Of a DNA stretch of 29,938 bases, positions 15,593 to 23,148 are shown in pieces. Source of the stretch: an uncultured Eubacterium sp. (GTDB lineage Bacteria > Bacillota > Clostridia > Lachnospirales > Lachnospiraceae); the NCBI RefSeq assembly GCF_934295145.1, contig NZ_CAKRAS010000035.1, forward strand, positions 1-29,938. Direction: 5' to 3'. Both the position numbers and the translations under genes were made by a program. The notes beneath the pieces were generated by a model that worked only from the letters and a program-made list of their open reading frames with translations, was not told the origin of the DNA and searched no databases. The number at the start of each line of letters is the position of its first letter. Within the stretch, counting starts at the first letter, position 1.

Positions 15593-16147
15593 ATGATGGA
15601 AAAGAAAGAAATCAGAAAACAGTACAAGATGCTGCGAAATAAAATGAGCGAGATGGAAGTAAAAGAAAAATCAGATCGAATCTGCCAGAACATCATCTCA
15701 AGTAATTTGTTTCAGCAGGCAGAAAGAATATTGGCGTATGCGCCACTTGGCAATGAAGTAGATATCCGCCCTGTAATCGAAGAAGGATGGAGACAAAACA
15801 AACGTATTGCATTTCCGAAAGTATTTGGCGATACAATGAAATATTTTGAAATCAGTGATTTTTCAAAACTGGAAGAGGGAACGTTTCATGTGATGGAACC
15901 GAAGGAAGATTATCCGGTGGACTGGGAAGAAGCTCTGGTGCTTGTGCCGGGAGTAGCTTTTGACCGTCAGGGTAACCGCATGGGCTATGGCAAAGGCTAC
16001 TATGACCGGTTTTTTAAAGGAAAAACAGATTGTGTAAAAGTAGGAGTGGCTTATGAACTGCAGGTGGCGAATCACCTGCCAACAGAAGAAAATGATCTGC
16101 CTATGGAATATCTGGTGACAGAAAAAGGAGTATGGAAAAGACAATGA
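15593..16147 (+). CDS. fau: 5-formyltetrahydrofolate cyclo-ligase
   Basis: The 184-residue cytosolic enzyme (also called MTHFS or YgfA) uses ATP to turn 5-formyl-THF into 5,10-methenyl-THF, returning stored folate to one-carbon metabolism. Family marks are an N-terminal KKEIRKQYKMLRNKMS helix, ILAYAPLGNEVDIRP (around 46-60), LVLVPGVAFDRQGNRMGYGKGYYDRF (around 117-142) and the C-terminal LPTEENDLPMEYLVTE. The start cannot lie further upstream because an in-frame TAA is at 15590; ATG at 15593 or 15596 both lack a good ribosome binding site, which is unusual here. The stop overlaps the folC start as ATGA, so translation is coupled. It begins the folate block. Confidence 0.93.
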   Translation: MMEKKEIRKQYKMLRNKMSEMEVKEKSDRICQNIISSNLFQQAERILAYAPLGNEVDIRPVIEEGWRQNKRIAFPKVFGDTMKYFEISDFSKLEEGTFHVMEPKEDYPVDWEEALVLVPGVAFDRQGNRMGYGKGYYDRFFKGKTDCVKVGVAYELQVANHLPTEENDLPMEYLVTEKGVWKRQ

Positions 16148-17514
16148 ATTATATAGAAGCAATGGATTTCCTGGAAGAAACAAAGAAATATGGTAGTCAG
16201 CTGGGTCTGACCAGTATTCAGAATCTGATGGCAGAACTTGACAATATACAGGATGAAATCCCACTGGTACACATCGGTGGTACAAATGGAAAAGGTTCTG
16301 TGGGCGCTATGCTTTCCCAGGTCTTGACAGAAGCCGGATATCGCGTGGGCAGATTCTGTACGCCGGATGTATTTGTTTATGAAGATGAGTTTCAGATGAA
16401 TGGCATAAATATAGAAAAAGGACGGCTGGCACAGCTTTTTACAAGGGTAAAAGCGGCCTGTGAAAAACTGGTGGCACAGGGAATGGCACATCCTACCCGG
16501 TTTGAAGTGGAAACCGCGGCAGCCTTTTTATGGTTTTATGAAGAAAACTGTGACATGGCATTGCTTGAAGTCGGAATGGGCGGTGCGACAGATGCAACTA
16601 ATGTGATCAAAAAGCCACTGGTCAGCGTGCTGACATCCATCAGTATGGATCACATCCGTTTTCTTGGGAATTCACTGGCAGAGATCGCAACTGTAAAAAG
16701 CGGCATAATCAAACCACAGGTGACGGTAGTTACCATGCAGCAAAAGCCGGAAGCAATGGAAGTCATTAAGAAGAAAGCAGAAGAAATGCAGGCAGAGTTG
16801 ATTGTTGCGAATATCTCTCAGGTGCAGAACATAACGCAAAAAGATGGTCGGTATGCATTTGAATGGAAAGCACCAAGGAGAAATAGCAATGAGCTATGTA
16901 TTGCACCGAATGCTGTAAAAAACAATATCCAGAAAGAAGAATCAGAAAGAGATTTTCTGTGTATTCCAGTTACACTTTCCCTCTGCGGTGCATTTCAGGT
17001 AGAAAATGCAGTCTGTGTGATAAATGCATTGCGGATTCTACAGAAAAAGTATCCGAAAATCACAGGAACTGTGATTCAACAGGGACTTTCACATACCATC
17101 TGGCACGGTCGTATGGAACAAATCGGAACGGGACCGGATTTCTATCTGGATGGGGCGCATAATGAAGATGCGGTGCGCAAACTTCGAAAAACATTGGATG
17201 AAGGATTTTCCGACCGCAGAATCGTGTATATCATGGGCGTGCTGGCAGACAAAGACTACGAAAAAATGATTCAGATGATGTTCCGACCGGGAGATCATGT
17301 TTATACGGTTACGCCGCAAAATCCACGGGCTTTGGATGGGAAAGAACTGGAAAAACAGCTTTTAGAGCAAAAGATTGATGCACGATATTGTGAAAATGTG
17401 CAGGATGCGGTATTATATGCTTTACGGGATGCGCAAAAAGGAGATATGATATTGGCATTTGGTTCGTTATCCTATCTGCGAAATGTGCGGGAAGCGTATG
17501 AAAATTGTAAATAA
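16144..17514 (+). CDS. folC: Folylpolyglutamate synthase / dihydrofolate synthase
   Basis: The 456-residue Mur-ligase-family enzyme adds glutamate to dihydropteroate or to reduced folates at the cost of ATP. The P-loop HIGGTNGKGSVGA (43-55), CTPDVFVYEDEF (72-83), LLEVGMGGATDATNV (140-154), TSISMDHIRFLG and the C-terminal YLDGAHNEDA are all present. The start at 16144 is preferred to ATG at 16132, because GGAG (16127-16130) is only one base from the latter, whereas 16144 forms the classic ATGA overlap with the fau stop. Such coupling implies matched amounts of the two proteins. Whether it also makes dihydrofolate de novo is likely, since folP and folBK follow, but cannot be proven here. Repeat hairpin C2 follows directly. 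Confidence 0.93.
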   Translation: MNYIEAMDFLEETKKYGSQLGLTSIQNLMAELDNIQDEIPLVHIGGTNGKGSVGAMLSQVLTEAGYRVGRFCTPDVFVYEDEFQMNGINIEKGRLAQLFTRVKAACEKLVAQGMAHPTRFEVETAAAFLWFYEENCDMALLEVGMGGATDATNVIKKPLVSVLTSISMDHIRFLGNSLAEIATVKSGIIKPQVTVVTMQQKPEAMEVIKKKAEEMQAELIVANISQVQNITQKDGRYAFEWKAPRRNSNELCIAPNAVKNNIQKEESERDFLCIPVTLSLCGAFQVENAVCVINALRILQKKYPKITGTVIQQGLSHTIWHGRMEQIGTGPDFYLDGAHNEDAVRKLRKTLDEGFSDRRIVYIMGVLADKDYEKMIQMMFRPGDHVYTVTPQNPRALDGKELEKQLLEQKIDARYCENVQDAVLYALRDAQKGDMILAFGSLSYLRNVREAYENCK

Positions 17515-17528
17515 ATTGCAAGTAGCGC

Positions 17529-17554
17529 AAGCGGATTGCGAATGTCCGCTTTAC
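17529..17554 (+). repeat. 26-nt repeated hairpin (family C), copy 2
   Basis: It is identical over 26 nt to 15539-15564, with stem AAGCGGA/TCCGCTT and loop TTGCGAATG. It lies 14 nt after the folC stop and 72 nt before the HD-domain gene. Only TTT follows the stem, so terminator activity would be weak. Confidence 0.8.
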
Positions 17555-17626
17555 CAGTAATGCTGAAAGCATGAAAAATTGAAAAACAGCGTTGCAAAAA
17601 TGTGTAAAACAGGAAAAGAAATATTT

Positions 17627-18250
17627 ATGAAGTTTACGGAAAAATTACTGAAACATCCGGAATTTCTGCGTTTGCAGAAGCGTGTGCAGCAGATTGAGCA
17701 GGAGCGGATTTATTGCCATCACGAGCTGTCACATGCACTGGATGTCTGTCGTATGGCATGGATGATGTATCTTGAGGATCAAATGCAGAAAAATCTCAAA
17801 TATGGATCAGATGCTGAAAAAATGGATACTGAACTGAAAAATAATTGCGAATTGGAAGCTGGATTTACAAGTGAATCGGAGCCTGTGAAAGCCAGGAAAG
17901 CAGAGCAGTTGGCAGATTTTTGTAAAAAAAAGGATCAGTTTTATGTGACGGGCTTATTGCATGATATCGGACGGGTGGCACAGTACGAGACCGGAGAGCA
18001 TCACAGTGAAGCGGGTGTGCGGATTGCAAAACAGTTGTTGGCTGAGATTGGATATCCATTAGCCTGGATGGATGAGACGCTGCAGATTGTAGGTGTACAT
18101 CATGGACGTGCGGAAGAAAAAAATGAAGCAGGTACCATGGAATACTATATCCGCAGAGCAGACCATTTGTCACGAAACTGCTTTTTATGTGAAGCGGCAG
18201 ATTCCTGTAAATGGAGTGACGAGGAACGTAATCAGACCATTACCTGGTGA
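17627..18250 (+). CDS. HD-domain phosphohydrolase in the folate cluster
   Basis: The 207-residue cytosolic protein has the metal-binding HD signature in order: His36 (HELSHALDV), His112-Asp113 (GLLHDIGR), His125/126 (GEHHSEAG), His158/159 (VGVHHGRA) and Asp179 (IRRADHLSR). A charged insertion (about 52-100) separates the first two motifs. The C-terminus has three close cysteines (CFLCEAADSC, 186-194) that could bind a metal. HD proteins usually hydrolyse phosphomonoesters or nucleotides. Its place between folC and folP suggests a pterin or nucleotide substrate, possibly the dihydroneopterin phosphate step for which no enzyme is obvious here; that is inference. ATG at 17627 with AGGAAAAG upstream is preferred over earlier in-frame starts. 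Confidence 0.85.
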   Translation: MKFTEKLLKHPEFLRLQKRVQQIEQERIYCHHELSHALDVCRMAWMMYLEDQMQKNLKYGSDAEKMDTELKNNCELEAGFTSESEPVKARKAEQLADFCKKKDQFYVTGLLHDIGRVAQYETGEHHSEAGVRIAKQLLAEIGYPLAWMDETLQIVGVHHGRAEEKNEAGTMEYYIRRADHLSRNCFLCEAADSCKWSDEERNQTITW

Positions 18251-18259
18251 AATAAAGCT

Positions 18260-18288
18260 TTGAAAATAACCAGATGTATATATATTGT
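18260..18288 (+). promoter_or_regulatory. Possible internal promoter before folP
   Basis: TTGAAA (18260-18265) and TATTGT (18283-18288), 17 bp apart, lie in the 86-nt gap between the HD gene and folP. This is a moderate match only; read-through from upstream is equally possible. Confidence 0.3.
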
Positions 18289-18336
18289 GTAGGTTAGAGA
18301 TATTACATTTCTTTAGTTATAAGGAGAATGAGAAAA

Positions 18337-19143
18337 ATGAAAATAGGAATAAAGAATTTTGACACAGATCACGAGACATATATTATGGGCATTTTGAATG
18401 TGACACCTGACTCATTCTCAGATGGCGGTAATTTTAATTGCCTGGATGCGGCGCTGCGCCATACAGAGGAAATGTTGGCAGAAGGTGCTGATATCATCGA
18501 TATTGGCGGAGAGTCCACCCGTCCGGGTCATGTGCAAATTACAGATCAGGAAGAAATTGACCGTGTGGCGCCGATCATTGAAGCGGTAAAAGCCAGATTT
18601 GATGTACCGATTTCACTGGATACTTACAAAAGTGCAGTAGCAGAAGCAGGAATTGCATCAGGTGCAGATCTGATCAATGATATCTGGGGATTAAAATATG
18701 ATCCGAAGATGGCAGAAGTGATCGCTAAAGGTGATGTGGCATGCTGTCTGATGCACAACCGGGATAACAGCAACTATGCAGATTTCCTGAAAGAATGGTA
18801 CGATGAAACTGCAGAGTGCGTGACGCTGGCAAAAGCAGCCGGTATTGCGGATGATAAAATCATTCTGGATCCCGGGGTTGGTTTTGGAAAAACGTATGAG
18901 CAGAATCTGATCACCATCAAATACATGGACAAACTGAAAACTCTTGGCTATCCGCTGCTTCTGGGAACTTCCCGGAAATCTGTGATCGGACTGACACTCG
19001 ACACACCTGTGACCGACCGTGCACTGGGAACTGCTGTGACAACCGTATTTGCGGTGCAGCAGGGATATGCTTTTGTTCGTGTGCATGATATCAAGGCAAA
19101 TAAACAGGCAATTCAGATGACAAAAGCGATTATGGAGGCGTAA
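18337..19143 (+). CDS. folP: Dihydropteroate synthase
   Basis: The 268-residue TIM-barrel enzyme joins 6-hydroxymethyl-dihydropterin diphosphate and p-aminobenzoate, and is the sulfonamide target. All conserved loops are present: MGILNVTPDSFSDGG (17-31), IDIGGESTRPG (54-64), SLDTYKSAVAEAG (93-105), LINDIWG (112-118), LMHNRD (138-143), LDPGVGFGKT (177-186) and LLGTSRKSVIG (208-218). The C-terminal RVHDI motif is also present. Start 18337 is chosen because AAGGAG (18321-18326) is ten nt upstream of it but only one base from the alternative ATG at 18328. The stop is one base before the folBK start. I see nothing in the loops that points clearly to sulfonamide resistance. Confidence 0.95.
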   Translation: MKIGIKNFDTDHETYIMGILNVTPDSFSDGGNFNCLDAALRHTEEMLAEGADIIDIGGESTRPGHVQITDQEEIDRVAPIIEAVKARFDVPISLDTYKSAVAEAGIASGADLINDIWGLKYDPKMAEVIAKGDVACCLMHNRDNSNYADFLKEWYDETAECVTLAKAAGIADDKIILDPGVGFGKTYEQNLITIKYMDKLKTLGYPLLLGTSRKSVIGLTLDTPVTDRALGTAVTTVFAVQQGYAFVRVHDIKANKQAIQMTKAIMEA

Positions 19144-19144
19144 T

Positions 19145-19975
19145 ATGGATCGTATAAAAATACAGAATCTGGAAGTATTCGGACACCATGGGGTGTTTTC
19201 CGAGGAAACAAAACTGGGACAGAAATTTCTGGTAAATGCAACATTGTACACAAATACGCGTGCAGCCGGTTATTCAGATGATCTGGAAAAATCTATCAAC
19301 TATGGTGAGGTTTGTCATTTTATTACACGTTACATGCAAAATCATACATTTAAGCTGATTGAAGCAGTTGCAGAGCATATGGCACAGGCTCTACTGATGG
19401 AATATCCGCTTTTACAGAAACTGGATCTGGAGATCCGGAAACCATGGGCACCGATTGGACTGCCTCTGGAAAATGTATCGGTGGAGATCAGCCGAGGCTG
19501 GCATACAGTCTATCTCTCTGCAGGTTCGAATCTTGGAGAACGCCAGCAGTTTTTGCGGGCAGCAGTGAGACTTTTGCAGGAATGCACGGGAATCCGCAAT
19601 GTAAAAGTATCAAAGCTGGTGGAGACAGCGCCATATGGCTATACGGATCAGCCCGCATTTTTAAATGGTGCGATTAAATTGGAAACATTGTATACACCAC
19701 AGGAGTTATTGATCGGAATCCACAAGATTGAGGCAGATCTGGGGCGGGAGCGTGTGATTCACTGGGGACCGCGCACCATCGATCTGGACATTATTTTTTA
19801 TGATGATGAGATTGTAGCAGAGTCAGATCTGATCATTCCACATATCGATATGCAGAACCGATTGTTTGTGCTGGAACCACTGTACATGCTTTGCCCGGGA
19901 AAAGTCCATCCGGTGTTGCATAAGACCGTTGCGCAGCTTCGCCAGGAACTGATCAGCAAGACACAGAATAGCTGA
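19145..19975 (+). CDS. folBK: Fused dihydroneopterin aldolase / hydroxymethyl-dihydropterin pyrophosphokinase
   Basis: The 276-residue protein joins two consecutive folate enzymes. Residues 1-118 are FolB: VFGHHGVFSEET near the N-terminus with the conserved Glu21, and RKPWAPIG with catalytic Lys99. Residues 120-270 are FolK: YLSAGSNLGER (123-133), YGYTDQPAFLN (164-174), then HWGPRTIDLDIIFYD (206-220) with metal-binding Asp213 and Asp215, and IPHIDMQNR. The fusion lets the aldolase product pass to the kinase, which supplies FolP encoded one base upstream. GGAGG at the end of folP is the ribosome binding site, so translation is likely coupled. The fusion is common in Firmicutes. Confidence 0.95.
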   Translation: MDRIKIQNLEVFGHHGVFSEETKLGQKFLVNATLYTNTRAAGYSDDLEKSINYGEVCHFITRYMQNHTFKLIEAVAEHMAQALLMEYPLLQKLDLEIRKPWAPIGLPLENVSVEISRGWHTVYLSAGSNLGERQQFLRAAVRLLQECTGIRNVKVSKLVETAPYGYTDQPAFLNGAIKLETLYTPQELLIGIHKIEADLGRERVIHWGPRTIDLDIIFYDDEIVAESDLIIPHIDMQNRLFVLEPLYMLCPGKVHPVLHKTVAQLRQELISKTQNS

Positions 19976-20004
19976 TAAAATAAAAAGAATAAATGGAGTA
20001 GTGA

Positions 20005-20667
20005 ATGAAGAAGTATAAGTTTATTTTCTGGGATATGGATGGCACACTGGCGAATACTTATGAGGGTGTGACAAATTGTGTGAAATATGCCATGGAACCT
20101 TACGGAATCCATCTGGAAGGAGAGGAGGAACTGCGGAAGTTTATCGGACCTCCGCTTCGTTTTTCTTTTACAACGTATTGCGGACTCAGCGAGGAAGAAG
20201 CAGAAAAAGCAATTGTGCGCTATCGGGAGCGCTATATACCAATCGGAGTATATGAGTGTGAATTATTTGAAGGCGTACGTGAGACGATTCAGGCTTTCAA
20301 AGAAGCAGGATACATTCAGGTCATCACATCATCCAAGCCGGAGGCACAGTGTCGCCAGGTGCTGGAAAAATTTGATCTGCTGACAGAATTAGACGAAGTA
20401 GTCGGTGCCAGTCATGATGGCAGAATTGATACAAAAATTGAAGTATTACAGGAAGCATTTCGACGGATGAAAGCACAGTATGCGGATTTTTCCAAAGAAC
20501 AAACGGTGCTGATCGGAGATACGCATTATGATGCAGATGGCGCAAAGGAAGGCGGTATCGACTGCATCGGAGTAGGCTATGGATTCGGAGGCGCAGAAGA
20601 AATGTGGAATGCCGGTGCTGTGGCCGTATATGAAGACCAGAAAGCATTACGGGAAGCATTGTTATAG
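20005..20667 (+). CDS. HAD-family phosphatase, phosphoglycolate phosphatase-like
   Basis: The 220-residue cytosolic hydrolase has the HAD core: FWDMDGTLANT with nucleophile Asp10 and acid Asp12, motif II VITSSKPE (Ser109/110), a lysine near 144, and motif IV LIGDTHYDADGAKEGG (Asp172, Asp176). The cap (about 18-85) is the alpha-helical C1 type of the Gph/PGP and PpaX group. Substrate is open: phosphoglycolate, pyrophosphate or a nucleotide monophosphate. It lies 29 nt after folBK with GGAG seven nt before the start, so it may be co-transcribed with the folate genes. A phosphatase acting on pterin phosphates is conceivable but has no direct support. Confidence 0.88.
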   Translation: MKKYKFIFWDMDGTLANTYEGVTNCVKYAMEPYGIHLEGEEELRKFIGPPLRFSFTTYCGLSEEEAEKAIVRYRERYIPIGVYECELFEGVRETIQAFKEAGYIQVITSSKPEAQCRQVLEKFDLLTELDEVVGASHDGRIDTKIEVLQEAFRRMKAQYADFSKEQTVLIGDTHYDADGAKEGGIDCIGVGYGFGGAEEMWNAGAVAVYEDQKALREALL

Positions 20668-20755
20668 GTTATATTTAATCAGAGATGAAAAATCAGAACA
20701 AAATTGAGTGAAATGTGGAATCGTTGACACGAGCCAAAAAATGAGGGAGGACGTC

Positions 20756-21010
20756 ATGAAGCGAAAGGAAAAAATGCGGCAGATCGCAAAAGAGGCAAAA
20801 TCTGTCCTTTGGGCAGTGATTGCAATTATCGTGTTCTGGATAGTTGCAGGGTTTGGAGTAAGTAAGTTACATATCACTATTTTCCATACTCCGTTATGGG
20901 CGATCACGGGGTGCATCGGCACATGGATATTTTCCATTATTGTCGTTGTATATCTGATGAAACGTGTATTTAAAGACTTTGAACTGGAGGAGGAAAACGA
21001 GGATGAATAA
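20756..21010 (+). CDS. YhdT-like small membrane protein, partner of PanF
   Basis: The 84-residue protein has two transmembrane helices (about 16-34 and 44-67, the second including CIGTWIFSIIVVVYLM), a basic N-terminus and an acidic C-terminal tail EEENEDE. This size and plan, directly before panF, fit the DUF997/YhdT family found beside pantothenate symporters. GGGAGG five nt upstream sets the ATG at 20756 rather than earlier in-frame codons. Its last 8 bases overlap the panF start, so the two are translated together. Its function is not established; an accessory or stabilising subunit is plausible. Confidence 0.82.
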   Translation: MKRKEKMRQIAKEAKSVLWAVIAIIVFWIVAGFGVSKLHITIFHTPLWAITGCIGTWIFSIIVVVYLMKRVFKDFELEEENEDE

Positions 21011-22484
21011 GAATATTCTGGCTTTGATGCCGGTGTTTATTTTTATGATCATTATGCTGATCGTAAGTATTTATGTGCGCCGGGCATCTGCAAAAAGGGC
21101 TTCTGAGGGCTTTGTAAAAGATTATTTTATCGGTTCCCGTAGTCTGGGCGGTTTTGTACTGGCGATGACCACCGTTGCAACTTACAGTTCGGTAAGTTCC
21201 TTTGTCGGCGGACCGGGACAGGCCTGGAGCATTGGATTTGGATGGATCTATATGTCCGTCGTTCAGGTGACTGCATTATTGTTGGTGCTTGGTATCCTTG
21301 GTAAAAAAATGGCAATGGTTTCACGAAAAATTGATGCAGTCACTATTATTGACGTGATCAGACATCGGTATCAGTCCGATGTGCTGGCAAATATTTCCGC
21401 AATTATCATCGTTATTTTCTTCGCGGCAACGATGGTTGCTCAGTTTGTAGGTGGTGCGAAATTATTTGAGGCAGTAACAGGATATTCTTATCTCACCGGT
21501 TTGATCGTATTCGGCCTTGTTGTTGTTATCTACACGACTGTCGGTGGATTTCGCGGCGTAGCGATTACAGATGCCATCTGTGCGGTAGTTATGCTGGCAG
21601 GTATGGTGATTTTGCTCATTGGTATTATCCGTCAGGGCGGCGGCTATGAGACAATTATGGAAAATATTGCAGCTACAAAGCCTGAGATGCTGGAGCCGTT
21701 ATCCGGTGGAAATATGCCGGTGAGTCTGTATATTTCCCAGTGGATGCTGGTTGGTATTTTTACATTAGGATTACCGCAGTCAGCAGTGCGCTGTTTAAGC
21801 TACAAAGATACAAAATCGCTGCATCATGCGATTATTCTTGGTACCGTTGTTGTTGGCGCTATGAATATTGGCATGAACTTTATTGGTGTATTGTCCGCAG
21901 GTGTGCTGACCGGAAATCTGTCAGACTATGGAAACAGTGTGGATAATATCATTCCGCTTGCTATTGCAGGTTCCTTAAAACCATTAGTGGCCGGAATTTG
22001 TATCATTGGACCAATTGCAGCATCTATTTCAACGATTTCTTCTCTGCTGCTGAGCACGACATCTTCCATTGTAAAAGATGTGTATATGCATGAGAAAGAG
22101 AAAAAGGGACATGCGGTATCTGAAAAAACAACAACGATGCTCAGCCAGATTTGTACCTTGGTGATAGGACTTATTATTTTCGGAATTTCCATCAATCCAC
22201 CAAGTGTCATCTGGAAAATCAATATGTTTGCCTTTGGTGGACTGGAAAGTGCATTCTTCTGGATTTTCTTACTTGGTATGTTCTGGAAAAAGGCAAATAA
22301 AGCCGGAGCGATCAGCGCAATCATCGGTGGCACGTTATGCTATTGTGTGACCATGTTTTTTGGATTGAAAATCGCGAATCTGCACCAGATTCTGATCGGC
22401 ATCAGTGTATCACTGCTTTGCATGGTGATTGGTTCCGTAGTTGGCAAAAAAACAGATGATACAGTTTTAAAACTGTACTTTTAA
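21003..22484 (+). CDS. panF: Sodium/pantothenate symporter
   Basis: The 493-residue protein is a member of the sodium:solute symporter family with about 12-13 hydrophobic helices. EGFVKDYFIGSRSLGGFVLAM near the N-terminus, TTVATYSSVSSFVGGPGQAW, VGGFRGVAITD and the PIAASISTISSLLLSTTSS stretch (the Na+-binding helix 8 type) agree with PanF. It imports pantothenate for CoA synthesis with Na+. GGAGGAGG eight nt upstream fixes the start inside the end of the YhdT-like gene. That neighbour strengthens the pantothenate assignment over other SSSF substrates. Family A repeat A2 begins 28 nt after the stop and may serve as its transcript end. Confidence 0.9.
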   Translation: MNKNILALMPVFIFMIIMLIVSIYVRRASAKRASEGFVKDYFIGSRSLGGFVLAMTTVATYSSVSSFVGGPGQAWSIGFGWIYMSVVQVTALLLVLGILGKKMAMVSRKIDAVTIIDVIRHRYQSDVLANISAIIIVIFFAATMVAQFVGGAKLFEAVTGYSYLTGLIVFGLVVVIYTTVGGFRGVAITDAICAVVMLAGMVILLIGIIRQGGGYETIMENIAATKPEMLEPLSGGNMPVSLYISQWMLVGIFTLGLPQSAVRCLSYKDTKSLHHAIILGTVVVGAMNIGMNFIGVLSAGVLTGNLSDYGNSVDNIIPLAIAGSLKPLVAGICIIGPIAASISTISSLLLSTTSSIVKDVYMHEKEKKGHAVSEKTTTMLSQICTLVIGLIIFGISINPPSVIWKINMFAFGGLESAFFWIFLLGMFWKKANKAGAISAIIGGTLCYCVTMFFGLKIANLHQILIGISVSLLCMVIGSVVGKKTDDTVLKLYF

Positions 22485-22511
22485 TGAGTGTTAATCAGTA
22501 AATTATAAAAG

Positions 22512-22687
22512 GAAAAATCGAAAAAATTTATCTCACTCGCTAGACGTTCACTTCCTTTGTTTCACGGCGGTTTCATCGCGCTCGTTCCCACCTCCTATAA
22601 AAGCTGGTCGGTTCCCACTCGCGCAAAACCTTGTGAAACTCAGTCGTTCACTCAACCGCTCGTCGAGATAAATTTTTTCGATTTTTC
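22512..22687 (-). repeat. Palindromic element family A, copy A2 (176 bp, inverted relative to A1)
   Basis: The ends are a perfect 23-bp inverted repeat (22512-22534 and 22665-22687). Read on the minus strand it aligns with A1 along its whole interior. Where A1 has the stem TTTTGC/GCAAAA, this copy has TTTCAC/GTGAAA (22633-22638 with 22560-22565 on the plus strand), so both bases of two pairs changed together. The outer arms also differ from A1 yet pair perfectly. Conserved unpaired blocks include GACGAGCGGTT, AACGACTGAG and GGGAACGAGCGCGAT. Confidence 0.8.
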
Positions 22688-22757
22688 TGTTTACAGTTTG
22701 GAAATGATAACTGTTTTTCACAGTAGTATTGTGTATCATGTATGTGTATCTATTTTT

Positions 22758-22838
22758 GCGAAACGAGGGTAGCGAGCGACTAGCGGTTGCAGAAGGAGTC
22801 TCTGATTTCGCCCTTCATAATATTAAATTTTAGTCAAC
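22758..22838 (+). repeat. Family A-related 3' module
   Basis: GCGAAACGAGGGTAGCGAGC (22758-22777) and the following bases match the 3' half of A1 (GCAAAACGAGGGCAGTGAAC at 7611-7630) and the window start. The tail ATTAAATTTTAGTCAAC (22822-22838) matches 54-70. The left half of a complete family A element is absent. A short stem GCGAAA/TTTCGC (22758-22763, 22806-22811) may close this fragment. Confidence 0.5.
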
Positions 22839-22873
22839 ATCTCCGAAAAAGAACAAATTGAATATGAAATTCG

Positions 22874-22923
22874 AAAAATTTACCTGTAACACATGAATTT
22901 GATTCCTGCAGGTAAATTTTTTT
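22874..22923 (+). terminator. Hairpin with T-tract upstream of gltB
   Basis: AAAAATTTACCTG (22874-22886) pairs perfectly with CAGGTAAATTTTT (22909-22921) around a 22-nt loop and ends in seven T. It looks like an intrinsic terminator usable on both strands. It lies 130 nt before the gltB promoter, so it insulates rather than attenuates gltB, unless a further promoter lies upstream. Confidence 0.75.
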
Positions 22924-22968
22924 ATAAATAAATACAAGGTAAAATTGTGCAATACAAAACAAAATAAA

Positions 22969-23029
22969 CAGATAATTAAAATAATTTAGAAACAATAGAA
23001 TGAATCAAGAAGAATTGTCTAATTATCTG
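22969..23029 (+). promoter_or_regulatory. Dyad upstream of the gltB promoter
   Basis: CAGATAATTA (22969-22978) is a perfect inverted repeat of TAATTATCTG (23020-23029), with a nested ACAAT/ATTGT pair inside. It ends 22 nt before the gltB -35. It could be two half-sites of a regulator that loops DNA, or a hairpin of an upstream transcript. Confidence 0.4.
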
Positions 23030-23051
23030 ACGATTTGAGAAAAAAAGTGGG

Positions 23052-23080
23052 TTTACAATTTGAAAAAAAAGCGGTATAGT
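23052..23080 (+). promoter_or_regulatory. gltB promoter
   Basis: TTTACA (23052-23057) and TATAGT (23075-23080) are separated by exactly 17 bp, giving a leader of about 60 nt. This is a good housekeeping promoter match in the right place. Confidence 0.7.
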
Positions 23081-23148
23081 ATATCCAATCAATCAGTTCG
23101 CGTTAGATACAGATAAAAAAGAGTATTTTTTGCAGAAAGGAAAATGAT

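Larger units (their letters stand above)
22485..23148. other. Repeat-rich gap between panF and gltB
   Basis: This 664-bp gap has no supported gene; a 71-codon frame at 22557-22772 lies within repeats and lacks a ribosome binding site. It contains element A2 (22512-22687), a family A-related fragment (22758-22838), a terminator-like hairpin (22874-22923), a 10-bp dyad (22969-23029) and the gltB promoter (23052-23080). Confidence 0.7.

Noticed and set aside
20724..20729. A perfect TTGACA before the YhdT-like gene
   Set aside because: No -10 hexamer is found 15-19 bp downstream; the gene is probably read from upstream.
22557..22772. A 71-codon plus-strand frame in the panF-gltB gap
   Set aside because: It runs through element A2 and the family A fragment, lacks a ribosome binding site, and its sequence is explained by the repeats.
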